A stretch of DNA of 64,000 nt from Symsagittifera roscoffensis (GCF_963678635.1 NC_087063.1:3386580-3450579); one strand, 5' to 3'; shown: positions 35,601-42,965, counted from the first letter of the stretch. The notes: generated by a model from the sequence alone, not told the origin. Made by a program: numbers and translations.

Positions 35601-36501
35601 CAAAATATATCGCGCGTTAATTTACCCAAATTGGCGAAAATGGCAAATTTTAAAATGACCAGGCCTATGAAGTAGTTTTTGCCTTCAAAAAAATCAAGAA
35701 GATTTGAAAGAAATGTAAAAATGTTCAAAATATTTTACACTTTTTTTGTTAAAAAATCATCCCCCACACGCTATGTAAAGTATAAAATAAAATATTTTGC
35801 ATATAGACATTCTGTTTTACATTCTTGAGTACTTTTTCAATTTGATACCGGTAAATAGCATGCCTCAATTCAATTTGGAACCATTTCTAACACGGATTAT
35901 ATCGCTGCTTACGGTTATCAGCGCGAAATATTTCGCGTGTTAATTGTCCCAAAAATGCCGAAGTGGCAATCTTTAAATCCCCATAACTATATGAACAATA
36001 ATCACAGGTGAAATACCTTCTCAAATTTAAGCTTAAGACAACAATACCTTTTGAGTGATAAAAAAAATCCGTCAAAAATGGCCAGTTAAAAAGTCTAGAA
36101 ATTCCATCAAATTTCCGTCAAAATGGCTAGAAATTTGTCTGAAGAAAAAAAAACCACCCCGAGCACAAATTTTCCATTACTTTCGTTACGAAAGCAGGAA
36201 CAAAAAGCGCTTACGGCTAGTCTGCCGTAACTGAAAGTCGGAAATAGTATACCAAAGTACAGCCTAAACTTAGGGTAAAATTGGAAATCAGATCCAATAC
36301 TACTTAACTCATCTTCGCTTTTTGGAGTTCAATCAGCCTACCTGATAGCGTGTGTGCAGCTAGAAGAATGATGGCGATTAAGGAGAGGGTGACCCACAGT
36401 TTAACCTTTCGTTTCTTTTGTCTGTAGGCTAAATGGAACGATGTAGGCAACACATCCTTCTGATCATTGGCAGCACATACACCCGTAAGTATGGACTTCA
36501 T
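11467..36501 (-). CDS. Potassium-dependent sodium/calcium exchanger (NCKX, SLC24 family), ten coding exons
   Basis: Coding exons, 5' to 3': 36501-36342, 34359-34123, 30090-29849, 29198-28999, 24408-24372, 20589-20170, 18472-18377, 13704-13493, 13211-12884, 11679-11467. Together they make 2,145 nt, 714 residues plus stop, with GT-AG at every intron and consistent phases. The family exports Ca2+ with K+ in exchange for Na+ across the plasma or an organelle membrane. Visible in the protein: a hydrophobic anchor (about residues 34-52); N-x-S sites at 64 and 90 in the presumed extracellular segment; alpha-1 repeat with GSSAPE (168-173); a cytoplasmic loop of about 240 residues ending in an acidic run (465-477); alpha-2 repeat with GTSVPD (582-587) and GSNVFD (609-614); then the C-terminal membrane helices. 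Asp614 is the position family work ties to K+ dependence. Oddities: Asp616 in the usually uncharged FDI-x position, and Phe623 where LPW is usual. The alpha-2 wording is closest to NCKX3/4-type proteins, but I cannot assign a paralogue. Confidence 0.93.
11714..12250. mobile_element. Family A dispersed element (intron 9)
   Basis: Full-length copy of about 535 bp. The left end AAGACTGCTCGTATCAGGGC has a GCCCTGA partner that can form a hairpin. The right end is CCGTTACTTTCGGAATCGAA followed by GTCGGAACAA. TTCCGACT-type sequence near one end is complementary to AGTCGGAA at the other, giving short subterminal inverted repeats. It begins 35 bp beyond the exon 10 acceptor, inside the last intron. 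No coding capacity. Confidence 0.75.
12884..13211 (-). CDS. NCKX coding exon 9 (alpha-2 repeat)
   Basis: The acceptor TTATTTTTCAG and the donor AAA|GTAAGC bound 328 nt, phase 2 in and phase 0 out, residues 535 (split) to 644. It carries a helix ([15 protein letters not shown]), then the alpha-2 repeat with [18 protein letters not shown] and G-S-N-V-F-D. In family knowledge the acid of PD and the asparagine and aspartate of NVFD line the cation site; all are kept. D replaces a usually uncharged residue two positions after the NVFD aspartate, and F replaces the W of LPW. Confidence 0.95.
13493..13704 (-). CDS. NCKX coding exon 8 (acidic loop end and first helix of the second half)
   Basis: The acceptor TTATTTTTGGCAG and the donor AAA|GTTAGT bound 212 nt, phase 0 in and phase 2 out, residues 465-534. 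It opens with the acidic run [13 protein letters not shown], a feature of the end of the NCKX cytoplasmic loop. A cysteine pair (C-S-C) follows, then a hydrophobic helix ([16 protein letters not shown]), then T-V-P-N-C-G-K-P. The last is the family's TxPxCxxP-type segment that leads into the alpha-2 half. Confidence 0.93.
13738..13935. mobile_element. Family C miniature element (CCAATCAGA-bearing), intron 7
   Basis: The left end is a self-complementary hairpin (TTAACAATCTCCCCCTTT ... AAAGGGGGGGGGATTGTTAA). The right end, GGGGGGAGAGATTGCTAAGTAG, is the inverted counterpart. The interior has CCAATCAGAATGCAAC and AGGGGTGGAGATTCTTAA, shared with the copies at 42.4 and 46.1 kb and with the palindromic dimer at 29.4 kb. 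It starts 33 bp beyond the exon 8 acceptor. Confidence 0.7.
14248..14970. mobile_element. Foldback-like element 1 (27-bp inverted units)
   Basis: A unit near AATGCTAATCATACAATTTC (followed by CATATA) occurs at about 14,250 and again at about 14,832. Its reverse complement (TATATGAAAATTGTATGATT + AGC) ends the block at about 14,968, with a partial reverse copy near 14,915-14,935. Direct repeats of a unit on one side and inverted ones on the other are the architecture of Foldback-type elements. The interior has no credible coding frame; the 111-codon plus and 102-codon minus frames here overlap each other and resemble nothing. Confidence 0.55.
15345..15735 (+). mobile_element. Foldback-like element 2 (TTTAGCAGA units)
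   Basis: Left-end TTTTAGCAGAC units face right-end GTCTGCTAAA and CTCTGCTAAAT units. A 20-22-bp unit (TGTTGACAAATCGTGAGATA) is repeated twice in the interior. The core includes CTGCGCTTCAATCGGCACGA and GCCGCTAATTTAG. The same element occurs in reverse orientation at 17,140-17,540, and a related core is found at 39.65-39.72 kb beside completely different terminal units. Confidence 0.7.
16334..16421. mobile_element. Foldback-like mini-element 3 (88 bp)
   Basis: A perfect 15-bp terminal inverted repeat, GATCTTGTTAACTAT at the left and ATAGTTAACAAGATC at the right. A second ATAGTTAACAA unit sits just inside the right end and a C6 run inside the left. Too short to code for anything. Confidence 0.65.
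17140..17540 (-). mobile_element. Foldback-like element 4 (same family as element 2, inverted)
   Basis: Reverse-orientation relative of 15,345-15,735. It has TTTAGCAGG and TTTAGCAGACC units on the left, three GTCTGCTAAAA units on the right, one copy of the ATTATCTCACGATTTGTC unit (two in element 2), and a core with GAAGCGCAGCGGAGCAAGCG. Together with element 2 it forms a ~390-bp inverted repeat spaced by about 1.4 kb inside NCKX intron 7. Confidence 0.7.
18377..18472 (-). CDS. NCKX coding exon 7 (cytoplasmic loop)
   Basis: The acceptor ATTTTAG and the donor CAG|GTTAGT bound 96 nt, phase 0 in and out, 32 residues (433-464). The sequence is rich in A, G, N, P and Q (starts [10 protein letters not shown], ends GNTDQQ), as expected for the poorly conserved NCKX loop. 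Being in-frame and phase 0 on both sides, it could be skipped without a frameshift, the pattern of alternatively spliced loop exons in this family. Confidence 0.8.
20170..20589 (-). CDS. NCKX coding exon 6 (main cytoplasmic loop exon)
   Basis: The donor CAA|GTAAGT follows 20,170. I place the acceptor at GAACTAG|ATT so that the exon starts at 20,589 in phase 0, giving 420 nt and 140 residues (293-432). A better-looking CAG 8 bp downstream (before 20,581) would break the frame with exon 5. It encodes IRRMSVASS, where R-R-M-S fits a basophilic-kinase site such as PKA's, then a low-complexity region rich in G, S, N and T with a G-S-T-S-G-G-G-S patch. The loop is presumed cytoplasmic and regulatory. 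The frame and higher GC than the flanking DNA support coding. Confidence 0.85.
22985..23505. mobile_element. Family A dispersed element, reverse orientation (intron 5)
   Basis: Runs from GTTCCGACTTTCGTAAAGAA (about 23,016) to the AGTCGGAA block and a TACGAGCAGC end (about 23,502). The interior matches the other copies (CACCTGTGATCATTTT, GACAATTAACGCGCGATA). The hairpin at the AGTCGGAA end is degraded. Confidence 0.65.
23955..24325. mobile_element. hAT-like miniature element with GGGGCGGAT ends (family D)
   Basis: The left terminus CAGGGGCGGATCTAGG and the right terminus CCTAAATCCGCCCCAC are inverted counterparts. Both flanks are GTTGATAT, an 8-bp target duplication (23,947-23,954 and 24,326-24,333) as expected for hAT. 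The right end carries a long C run. The interior shares the block around TTTTGACCAAAAATTGCGTT with partial relatives at about 33.25-33.55 and 43.54-43.90 kb. No coding capacity. It lies only 46 bp from the donor of the 37-nt NCKX exon 5. Confidence 0.88.
24372..24408 (-). CDS. NCKX coding exon 5 (37-nt microexon)
   Basis: The acceptor TTATGTGTTTCAG and the donor GCA|GTAAGT bound 37 nt, phase 2 in and phase 0 out. It completes the split Cys280 codon and encodes [12 protein letters not shown] (281-292), the first part of the cytoplasmic loop just after the fifth membrane helix region. Both splice sites are strong and the phases fit exons 4 and 6 exactly. Its length is not a multiple of three, so skipping it would shift the frame. 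Confidence 0.85.
25325..25575. mobile_element. Near-perfect 250-bp palindrome (hairpin element, intron 4)
   Basis: Two arms of about 120 bp read as reverse complements with only a handful of mismatches. The arms meet at GGGCTGAA / TTCAGCCC around a 9-base loop (25,445-25,453). Shared arm blocks include TCATTATGATATAAAACCGA and TTGTCTTGTGACGAAGAAAA. The low divergence implies recent origin or ongoing correction. No terminal duplication could be identified. In the NCKX pre-mRNA it would fold into a long hairpin. Confidence 0.85.
25790..27530. repeat. Direct tandem duplication, about 0.95-kb unit (intron 4)
   Basis: Unit 1 (about 25,810-26,500) and unit 2 (about 26,725-27,530) share ordered blocks, for example CATTGGTAAAACAG, AGTTTGATAGCTACAATA, GCAAAACATAGCCAACAG, TTTAGAGCTCTTTGAAATTC (or the AAAGCTCTTTGAATTTCCAG variant) and CTATATAAGAGT. 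Divergence is moderate with indels. The short frames here are not conserved between units, so this is non-coding intronic DNA. Confidence 0.8.
28511..28972 (-). mobile_element. Family B dispersed element, reverse orientation (intron 4)
   Basis: Reads in reverse from the hairpin end (minus strand AAGGATAGCCGGTTACTGTG, CAATTAGCACAGAGTGTTCC) to the other end near TTTGAAAAATATGGAAGAAC. Same family as 38,135-38,705 and 48,050-48,555. A second partial end lies at about 28,465-28,500. The element ends 26 bp from the exon 4 donor. Confidence 0.7.
28999..29198 (-). CDS. NCKX coding exon 4 (membrane helices after alpha-1)
   Basis: The acceptor TTCTGCTAG and the donor CTG|GTACGA bound 200 nt, phase 0 in and phase 2 out, residues 214-279 plus the first two bases of codon 280. 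It encodes [20 protein letters not shown] followed by a hydrophobic stretch, [11 protein letters not shown], and a second helix ([14 protein letters not shown]), ending near NPHIMNYMN. The W-x-P-L-x-R-D-x-x-F-Y and W-D/E...W-E motifs are hallmarks of the NCKX segment between alpha-1 and the loop. Confidence 0.95.
29435..29826. mobile_element. Family C palindromic dimer (~390-bp inverted repeat, intron 3)
   Basis: Two inverted arms of about 190 bp meet near 29,630 (CACATGGGCC ... GGTCCATGTG). Each arm carries CCTCCCTAAAT-type ends, GTTCACTTG and a CAGCCAATCAGATT / CAGCCAAACAGATG block shared with family C copies elsewhere. The left arm contains a 13-14 G run. The element ends about 20 bp from the exon 3 donor and fills 60% of this 650-bp intron. 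Confidence 0.75.
29849..30090 (-). CDS. NCKX coding exon 3 (alpha-1 repeat)
   Basis: The acceptor TTTTTCTTCAG and the donor AAG|GTAGAC bound 242 nt, phase 1 in and phase 0 out, residues 133 (split Ala) to 213. It encodes [20 protein letters not shown], then the alpha-1 repeat with [16 protein letters not shown] and [13 protein letters not shown]. The acidic residue after AP (Glu173) and the GSAxFN asparagine are cation-site residues in this family, and both are present. This is the best-conserved exon of the gene. Confidence 0.97.
30149..30286. mobile_element. Foldback-like element 5 (CTTGCAAGA units)
   Basis: The termini GGAATGCAAA and TTTGCATTCC are inverted. Inside each are repeated CTTGCAAGAT-type units that are themselves near-palindromic. 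It is 138 bp long and lies 58 bp from the acceptor of NCKX exon 3. Isolated CTTGCAAGAT units recur near 38,075 and 39,385-39,415. Confidence 0.65.
31187..31613. mobile_element. Foldback-like element 6 (CCCAAATGGCATAA units)
   Basis: Left-arm units CCCAAATGGCATAATT and CCCAAATGGCATAAAAATGG (plus a decayed AAAAATGGCATAAATTTCAT) face right-arm inverted units ATGAAATTTATGCCTTTTGG and TTTTTATGCCATTTGGGAAT. Arms are about 75 bp around a ~280-bp interior that includes an AAGCTT-centred inverted stretch (GAAGCTTGTT ... GCAAGCTTC). It lies in NCKX intron 2. Confidence 0.7.
33244..33600. mobile_element. Family D fragment (intron 2)
   Basis: GAGCGGATTTAGGGGGAG resembles the end of the hAT-like element at 23,955. 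The following GGGGTTCGACCCCC and the TTTTGGTCAAAATTTTCCAA block match the relative at 43.54 kb. The right terminus could not be found, so this is probably truncated. The end at about 33,600 is approximate. Confidence 0.5.
34123..34359 (-). CDS. NCKX coding exon 2 (extracellular segment and first core helix)
   Basis: The acceptor TTTTTTTTTCAG and the donor ATTG|GTCAGT bound 237 nt, phase 1 in and phase 1 out, residues 54 (split Gly) to 132 plus one base. It encodes [20 protein letters not shown] with an N-L-S site, an N-S-S site, the acidic S-E-D-E-D, then K-D-S-Q-F and a helix ([16 protein letters not shown]). That helix runs directly into [10 protein letters not shown] of exon 3, the standard NCKX order. 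The Y-P-x-D-L-F-type motif that usually precedes this helix is not obvious (C-S-L-E-K-D takes its place). I rejected longer open frames past the donor because only this site restores family sequence. Confidence 0.88.
34615..34685. mobile_element. Family A end fragment (intron 1)
   Basis: GTTCAGGGCTTTGCTCTGAT followed by GCGAGCAGTCTT matches the hairpin end of family A in reverse orientation. The rest of the element is not adjacent. Confidence 0.45.
35311..36205. mobile_element. Two overlapping or nested family A copies (intron 1)
   Basis: The left end AAACTGCTCGTATCAGGGCG leads through the conserved interior (TTAACAAATCATTTATGGCA, CGCGCGTTAATTTACCCAAA). A second interior then begins at about 35,745 (AAAATCATCCCCCACACGCT) and continues to the AACAAAAAGCGC end. 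The arrangement implies a tandem or nested insertion. Confidence 0.65.
36342..36501 (-). CDS. NCKX coding exon 1 (N-terminus with hydrophobic anchor)
   Basis: The exon proper starts at 36,512 after the acceptor CCCATTTCAG; the ATG is at 36,501-36,499. I chose this ATG because the 11 bases before it and the putative upstream exon contain no other ATG. It encodes 53 residues and one base of codon 54: [15 protein letters not shown], a basic cluster R-Q-K-K-R-K-V-K, then the hydrophobic [20 protein letters not shown] proteins typically carry such a cleavable signal or anchor segment close to the N-terminus. The donor is CAG|GTAGGC. Confidence 0.85.
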
Positions 36502-36512
36502 CGGAGCGCTGG
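36502..36512 (-). other. NCKX 5' UTR part of coding exon 1
   Basis: Eleven bases between the CAG acceptor and the start codon. The frame remains open upstream, but an acceptor right here (ACCCCATTTCAG) and family N-termini favour the ATG at 36,501. Confidence 0.6.
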
Positions 36513-36801
36513 CTGAAATGGGGTGAAAGTTCAAATTTTGAAAACAAGTCGCGTACTTTTTTCTTTGAGGAAATCTTGGGACATTTTTTGTTCGTGATAT
36601 TTGCTCTCAAGGAAGTTTTTGAAAGATTATTCAAAAAAGTAAAAAAAAAATTGTGAATCGAAAAATATTTGTTGGCTTTATTTAATAAAACAAAAAAAAT
36701 ACTTCAACGTTAGATTTTGTTTGCTCAATTTTTAAGGCGAGTGTAAAAAAATTGAATTGAAAACGAGAACAAATTGAGTTGAAGTTTTGAAATTGAACTA
36801 C

Positions 36802-36948
36802 CTGTGGTGATGAATTTTGAACGGTAAGTTGTTCAGACGAGAAAGACAATTAGAGTGACGAGCGAACAACAATAAATGAGAATGTAACTGCAATTTTAAG
36901 TTAAACTGCAGAATCAAAAAAAAATAATTTTTGATGGTAAGAAGAAAT
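36802..36948 (-). other. Probable NCKX 5' untranslated exon
   Basis: On the minus strand a strong donor (CACCACAG|GTAGTTC) closes a ~145-bp segment without any ATG. A 289-bp intron would join it to the coding exon 1 acceptor at 36,513. The upstream boundary is an estimate from the TATA-like box; transcript data would be needed to fix it. Confidence 0.4.
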
Positions 36949-36973
36949 GGTCGAGTAGTGTACTGCTTGCCGT

Positions 36974-36981
36974 TATTTATA
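36974..36981 (-). promoter_or_regulatory. TATA-like box of the NCKX gene
   Basis: TATAAATA on the minus strand, about 170 bp upstream of the presumed first donor. It would place a start site near 36,945-36,950. In DNA this AT-rich such matches occur by chance, so support comes only from position. Confidence 0.3.
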
Positions 36982-38130
36982 ATGAAGGGTTAAGACGGCA
37001 GTGCTGAATTTAAAGATGGGAGACTATTCCAAGTTCGTCCCGCATATTCGTCAAATTTCTATTCCCTGTATTCCATTTCCCTCGCCTGAAATACAATTTT
37101 TTTTTAAATCAGGACAACAATAATAGAATAAGAATGAAAACGGTTTTGAACAGAAAAACAACACAAATAATACATACAGGGAATCTGCTATTTTGTCGAA
37201 CAAACAATTGTCAGTAAGGACTTTTGCAAAAAAAATCTATTTTTAAAAAGGAAATTGGTTAGTATTTAGCTATAAAATTTTTTCAAAACGTCAAAAATTA
37301 CTCGTAGCAACTGGATTTTTATTTAAGAAAAAAGTGTGCGACGAACAAGCGGCAGTTTTAATGGGTTCTTAAAGAGATTAACCGGTATCAAATTGAAAAA
37401 GAACCCAAGAATGTAAAACAGAATGTCTTTTTGTTAATCGATATATATGATGAAATGAAAATGAAATACCATTAGGAACAGATTATTGTTCATTCGCGGG
37501 AGATTTAATGGAGAAAAAAGGCAGATATTTATGCTTCAAACGAAGCACAAAAGAGTAAAATGAATTGAAGAGAAAGACCCGCAGACAAGAGCGAAAAATA
37601 TTTATTCGAACATTAATAAAACCCTGATTTATGAAAAAAGGTATTGTTGTTACTTGTAGGAGACTGCATAATTTTTCACCGTACCTTTGAAAAAACGGAA
37701 TCTTTTGCAAAAAGCTGATTTGCAAAATAAGAGGAGCATTTTTTGTAGTATAATTCAATAATTAATAAGATTCATGTGTTTAAGGTCAAATCGGCCTTGC
37801 AAGGGACGCTTTTTGGGAAATCTGATCCTTCCATGGACAATTTGGTCCTATGGCCATGTTGAAATTTTATATGAAAGACGATAACAAGGAGACGCTTAAG
37901 TTTCAATTATAAATTGTTTTTTAATATTAGAATTGTATTAGAAATGTCGATAATTTCTTAATTTTTGACCACGCTTCATGAAGTGGCCGCCCTGGTCGAT
38001 AAAATAAAGTTACCTGGAAAAATTTCGCAAAAGGTTTGCAAATGAAAGTTATCTTGTAGGAATCTTCCAACTTTATTGCAAGATCTTGCTATATAATTGC
38101 CTGTAAATTTTTTCCGATCAAAGGAAAATT
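36982..38130. other. No recognisable gene
   Basis: Upstream flank of the NCKX gene. AT-rich, with no supported coding frame, repeat relation or RNA gene. Confidence 0.5.
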
Positions 38131-38134
38131 ACAA

Positions 38135-38705
38135 CAAGAATAGCCGGTTACTGTGCGAGTAGCACAGATTGTTCAGACCATAGTCTTAAGAAATTACAAT
38201 TTTTTCCAAGCTATTTGATCTGCTTGGAGTGATTAGCAGATCTGAACATAAAAATAGAAAACATTTTTTAGACAAATAAATAGAAAAACGAAAAAATTCA
38301 AAAAACTTTCAAATTTTTTTTTCAAAATTTTTTTGAAGAAATTTTTTTGAGTCTTGAAGTTTTGATTCCCAAATTGGCGCTTAGAAATTTTATAATATAA
38401 CATTGCTTAGGAAAAATCAAATTTTCACAACTTATATTAAGCATAAAAAGCTATTGTAAGCCTGCACGCTCACCTTATTAGTTTGAGATAAGACCGAAAA
38501 TCAAAAATTTTTGACTGTTTTTTTTTATCGACACTGCTGAAAAAATTCAAAAATAACGACCTTTTGTAAGATATATCACTCGATTTATTCCGGTGATTAC
38601 TTGAGGCACCTGATTTTGCGAGGAAAATTAAAAGAAAAAATTACAGAAAAAAACTAAAACACACCCGCATACAAAGTTCCTCAACATTTTTCAAATGGTA
38701 GGAAA
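38135..38705 (+). mobile_element. Family B dispersed element
   Basis: Begins AAGAATAGCCGGTTACTGTG followed by CGAGTAGCACAGA, where TGTGC and GCACA form a hairpin, then GTTCAGACCATAGTCTTAA. It ends near CACACCCGCATACAAAGTTC and TTTCAAATGGTAGGAAAA. Aligns over its length with 48,050-48,555 and inversely with 28,511-28,972. No coding frame. Confidence 0.7.
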
Positions 38706-39550
38706 AATTTGATGAACGTCAAAAAACTTATGAGTTTAAGTTCAAAGAAAACAACAGGGATGACCATGTTCAAATCCGTTGCCTCTGTATAAATTTTTAG
38801 TTTCTTCTGTGAAAGGTTTCAGGTGGTGGTTAAAATATTTGTATTTTGATTCAAAGTTTTATGGTAACATTTTCCAGTTTCTTTTTGCAAATAAATCTCC
38901 TTAATCTCAGATACTTAGTAGATAAAAATAGTTTAGGTTCAATTACGTCCTTATTTTTTGATAGGTGGTGCAAATTAGCTTGTAATGTTTTTGCGTGTTA
39001 CGTTTATATAGATATCATAAAAAGTTTAGTTATTTCATACAAAGTTTAACTTAGTTTTCATCCTGTTCACTTAATGCTTTTTGTATGCGATTATATAAGC
39101 ATAAGAAAGCTATCAAATTCTACTTCCCAATTTCTCCAATCAAAGCGTACAGCGTTAGTCATCTCAACACAAGACTTTTTTTAAACAAAAAAGAATGGCA
39201 AATTGCACAAAGAAGGCAACCGCATAGCTGGCTGTGTGTTTTATGAAAAGTTGTCATTGCTACCTTCTTGCACAACCACTGAAAGATTGTCTTTGCCGGT
39301 GAATTTGTTATTTCCCACAAAAAATCAATTGTTTCAAAAAAGATTCAACAAAAAAATCTATAATTAAAACAGATTATCTAGCAAGATCATGCAAGATTCT
39401 AGTAAAATCTTGAAAAAAAAGATCCTTCTTGATAAAAAAGGGAAAGCAATGCAATCTAGTAGGTTTGTTCCTAACTGAGTTAGGGCACCTGCCCTCGCGT
39501 AATTGATTCAGTGCGTTATAACGCAAAAAACGTTTAAACTGAAACCTTGG
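38706..39550. other. No recognisable gene
   Basis: AT-rich DNA with isolated CTTGCAAGAT-like units near 39,380-39,415 that resemble those of the element at 30,149. Otherwise nothing to name. Confidence 0.5.
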
Positions 39551-39795
39551 CTGCAATTTTTGGTAGGTCGACAATTCGTAACAGGCGACACATCGTAACA
39601 GGCGACAATTTGTAACAAGCGACAATTCTCAACACGGCTTTGGCAAATAGCATAAGCGTGCTCCGCTGCGCTTAAATCAGGCACGAGAAGAATGGTGTGT
39701 ATAAATTAGTTATTGCCCGCTAAATTATTGTTACGAATTACCGCCGGTTACGAATTGCCACCTGTTACGAATTGTCGTCTGTTACCAATTTTTGC
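39551..39795. mobile_element. Foldback-like element 7 (ACAATTCGTAACAGGCG units)
   Basis: The left arm has four 17-18-bp units of the type CGACAATTCGTAACAGG in direct order. The right arm has four inverted units (GTTACGAATTGCCACCT and similar). The outermost ends GCAATTTTTGGTAG and CCAATTTTTGC are also inverted. The core (GCTGCGCTTAAATCAGGCAC, TTGCCCGCTAAATTATT) matches the core of the elements at 15.4 and 17.3 kb, although the arm units are unrelated. Confidence 0.75.
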
Positions 39796-41455
39796 TGTGT
39801 TAGTAAAAAAATTGCAATTATATCTATTTTGTACTCGTTTGCCATAAAGGAGCGATAAGAAAGAAAAAATTCGGCAAATTTTTTCGGAAGCTGATTTTAC
39901 TACTTTTTTGTAAACCTGGTATCTTTTTTTGTCTATCCTACAAAAATGCAAAAACTTTAGAAAAGTTTTTTTTGTATTATTTTTTTGTGTTTAGATTCAA
40001 TTTAATACTTCGTTGCAAATTTCTAACAAGCATTGAAGAATACGCGTCATATATGCCATTTAAACCATAGTAAAACAAACCATGCTAAAGATACGATTAG
40101 TCGGATTACTCAAATCTGAGAGCCAAGTGTAGTATTGCAAATTTGTTGACAATTACATGACGATTGAAGTGTTTAGAATGATAACAAATACCATATTAAT
40201 GTATTTAAAAATCAACCAATGGCTGTGCAAGTAGCTCAGAACCTTCCGACAACTGTTAATTTGTTTAAACTGGTTATATTAAATTATTTTTAAGTTTTTT
40301 TTGTCGTTTTTCCCTACTTTTTGGTTTTTTTTTTCTAATGGGGATGCAAAGTTACAAAATTTGATTTTTGGTCTCTGTATCCAAACGTTATCCCTTAATC
40401 TTTAAATTTATTAGTAAAAAAAGCTCATAATGTCAAGTGAGTTAGCATTGCTTATGATGTTCAAAAAAAATAGATTGATTAGAGAGCGAGATTATTCATC
40501 ACCTGAGGCAAACTTTTTGAAATTTCTTTCAAAAATCTGAACAACTTTTTGCTTTCGATTGTGCAAAATTGATATTGCTACCAAAGTTTCAAATTAGTCA
40601 GTGCCTGGAGCTATTTTGGGATGATGTGCAATATTGAATTCGTTGCATTTAATAGACACATATATACATGTCACTTTCTTGATGGGGCTGCTGTTCCTTG
40701 TTCTCCATATTTTTTGGTGCCCGAAGCAAAATGAACCCCAGCCTGTGATTGATATAAAATGAATGTAGAATTAAATTAAAATCTGCGGCAGCGTGCTGTT
40801 TTAACCCCAAGAGACATTGGTGGAGCTTTTTCAGGTATATAATTTACCCTAGCGATTACCGAACATGTGTCTCATCATTTCCACATTTGTTAAAATCTGA
40901 AAAAAAATTGCACAAAATATGTTCCAAAAAATTTGGACCATTTTCCTCTCCCTTAAATAAACAAAATGATACAAAGCGAATGCAATAATGGTTTTTAATA
41001 TCAATTTGACTTATATGTACTTGTTCAACCGAAGACAATGAAAAACGAAACTAGCAGAAAACAGTTAGAAGTTAAGTAGGTCAAAGCCATGAAAATTTAA
41101 ACTCTAATGTCAAGGGAATTTTTTCAGACCATTTTCGGTTTTCGAAAAAAACGCACATTGAAGTTCTTCTGACCTCTTGTTCCAAAGTTAAATGATTTTC
41201 TGTTTAATCGACACTAATTGATGGAAGACTTTTTACCATTTCCTATGCAAAACGCGTTAAGAAGCTAATTAATCCGGCCCAAAGTCATTCCATGACATTA
41301 CAAGCATGGTGTTACAATTTTCGAACAAGGTACAAGAAAATTGTTCAAATAGAAAAATTAAATAGAAAATGAAAATGAAAATTGAAAGAAATGATATTGA
41401 AAAAAAATATTTAAAAGTTTTTTCTTCTAATTAAAACAAAGTTGCTTCAAAACAC
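39796..41455. other. No recognisable gene
   Basis: AT-rich sequence. I found no frame, repeat family or RNA gene that I could support. Confidence 0.45.
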
Positions 41456-41920
41456 ACAAGACTGCTCGTATCAGGGCGAAACCCTGAATCTTCCCACTGC
41501 GTTTTAAAGTCTGTGGAGCGGTAATGACAAGAAAAATTTAAATTTAATGAAATTTAAAAATATATTTTAAAAAAATTAACATCACCCAACACGCGATATA
41601 AAGTACAAAAGGATAGATTTGCTCCTGTTAACATACCAATTATGGCAAATAAACTTCCTACAACAAATTTGGAACGGTTTATTAGACGGATTAACTCTCC
41701 ACTTTCGCGTTAATAGCGGGAAATACATCGCGAGTTAATTGTCCCAAATTGGCCAAAATGGCAATCTTTAAACCCAATAACTTTACCAAAAATGATCACA
41801 GGTAAAATATCTTCTCAAATTTAAGCTCAGGACAACAAATAACTTTCGAATGATTTTTTAAAAAATCCGTCAAAAATGACTAAATGCAAAAACAGCTGTT
41901 CTATATTTAAGATGAATTTG
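41456..41920 (+). mobile_element. Family A dispersed element, right end lost
   Basis: Starts CAAGACTGCTCGTATCAGGG with its hairpin partner, runs through the conserved interior (CGCGAGTTAATTGTCCCAAA, GATCACAGGTAAAATATC) to TCCGTCAAAAATGAC, then diverges before the TTCGTAACGAA end. Confidence 0.7.
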
Positions 41921-42161
41921 GAAAAAAAAATTAATAACGGTATGTCACAGTCGGAAACTGTCGCAGGATAAAACCACTCCGAGTTGCTACAAAAAAAACA
42001 AATTTTTCTATCATTCGGAGAAAGTGACCGAGTTTTTACGCTTGGGTTGAAATACTTTTATTCAAACTTCTCAGAATGTCGACTTTCATATAGCTTTTTT
42101 GGCAGAAACTTTCATACCATCTGAAACAAGTTATGTTGCTTTGAAATCAGATAAGAAATGG

Positions 42162-42353
42162 TATTTACACGGTTCGCCCCTCATAAATTACTGACACATT
42201 TTGCCCCTACAATTTACATTGAGAAAGCGGCGTTAATTAACTGTGTAATAGGTTAGGGGCGAAACATGCGAGGACGAAATGTGTAAACTTATTAGGGGCG
42301 AAATGTGCCACTAGATTTAAGAGGGGCGAAATGTGTGTGGGGTGAAACGTGGG
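42162..42353. mobile_element. Foldback-like element 8 (AGGGGCGAAATGTGT units)
   Basis: Left inverted units ACACGGTTCGCCCCT and ACACATTTTGCCCCTA face right units TTAGGGGCGAAACATG, GGACGAAATGTGT, TTAGGGGCGAAATGTG, GAGGGGCGAAATGTG and GGGGTGAAACGTG. The core is about 45 bp (AATTTACATTGAGAAAGCGG and following). Length about 190 bp. Confidence 0.72.
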
Positions 42354-42368
42354 ACTTTCATTAAAAAT

Positions 42369-42569
42369 TGGATCAAGTTAATATCCTCCCCCCCCCCCCC
42401 CAATCCGTTTAGGGGGAGGATGTTGACTTGGTTCTGAGTTTGAAGTTTCAGCCAATCAGAACCGAGCATTTTACATTCACAGCTAATTAGATTTAAATTA
42501 ACATGAACACTGGGGTGGAGGATCTCAACTTGTTCTAGTGGGGGTGGGGGTTATGTTAACTTAGTCCAA
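42369..42569. mobile_element. Family C miniature element
   Basis: The left hairpin TCAAGTTAATATCCTCCCC ... GGGGGAGGATGTTGACTTGG spans a 14-C run. The right end GGGGGTTATGTTAACTTAGT is the inverted counterpart. The interior carries CAGCCAATCAGAACCGAGCA and GGGGTGGAGGATCTCAACTT, shared with 13.74 and 46.1 kb. Confidence 0.75.
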
Positions 42570-42965
42570 AAAATTATCTATGATAAATTTTGCTAAATTA
42601 ATGGCTGTATGAAATTTCCTCTTTTCGGCTAACTGAGATTATTAACGCACCATATATTCCATTTCTACAACGCAAAGCAGCGAATTTATTCATTCCAAAT
42701 TGAAATTTGACGCAAGCAATATGTCTGATAAAGGCGTTACCAGACGGAAAAAAAAAATTTAATTTTTTGTATAGCGAGTGAAGGGATAATTAAAGAAGAA
42801 TAATTATCTTGCTTAACAAAAAATCAATCAAATCGTTAAAATGCATTCAGAACATGAACGGCTTGGTCCTAATGCAAGCAGTCTTTTAAGGTTTTCAATT
42901 CTTTAAACCAGTATAAAAATTGAATTCGAGCCCGAAATTGTGTGATTAAAAAACAAATTGAACAA

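Noticed and set aside
11467-36501. Assignment as NCX (SLC8) or a cation/Ca2+ exchanger of the CCX type
   Set aside because: No Calx-beta domains in the loop, the alpha-2 NVFD aspartate is kept, and loop, N-terminal anchor and exon-4 motifs follow the NCKX plan.
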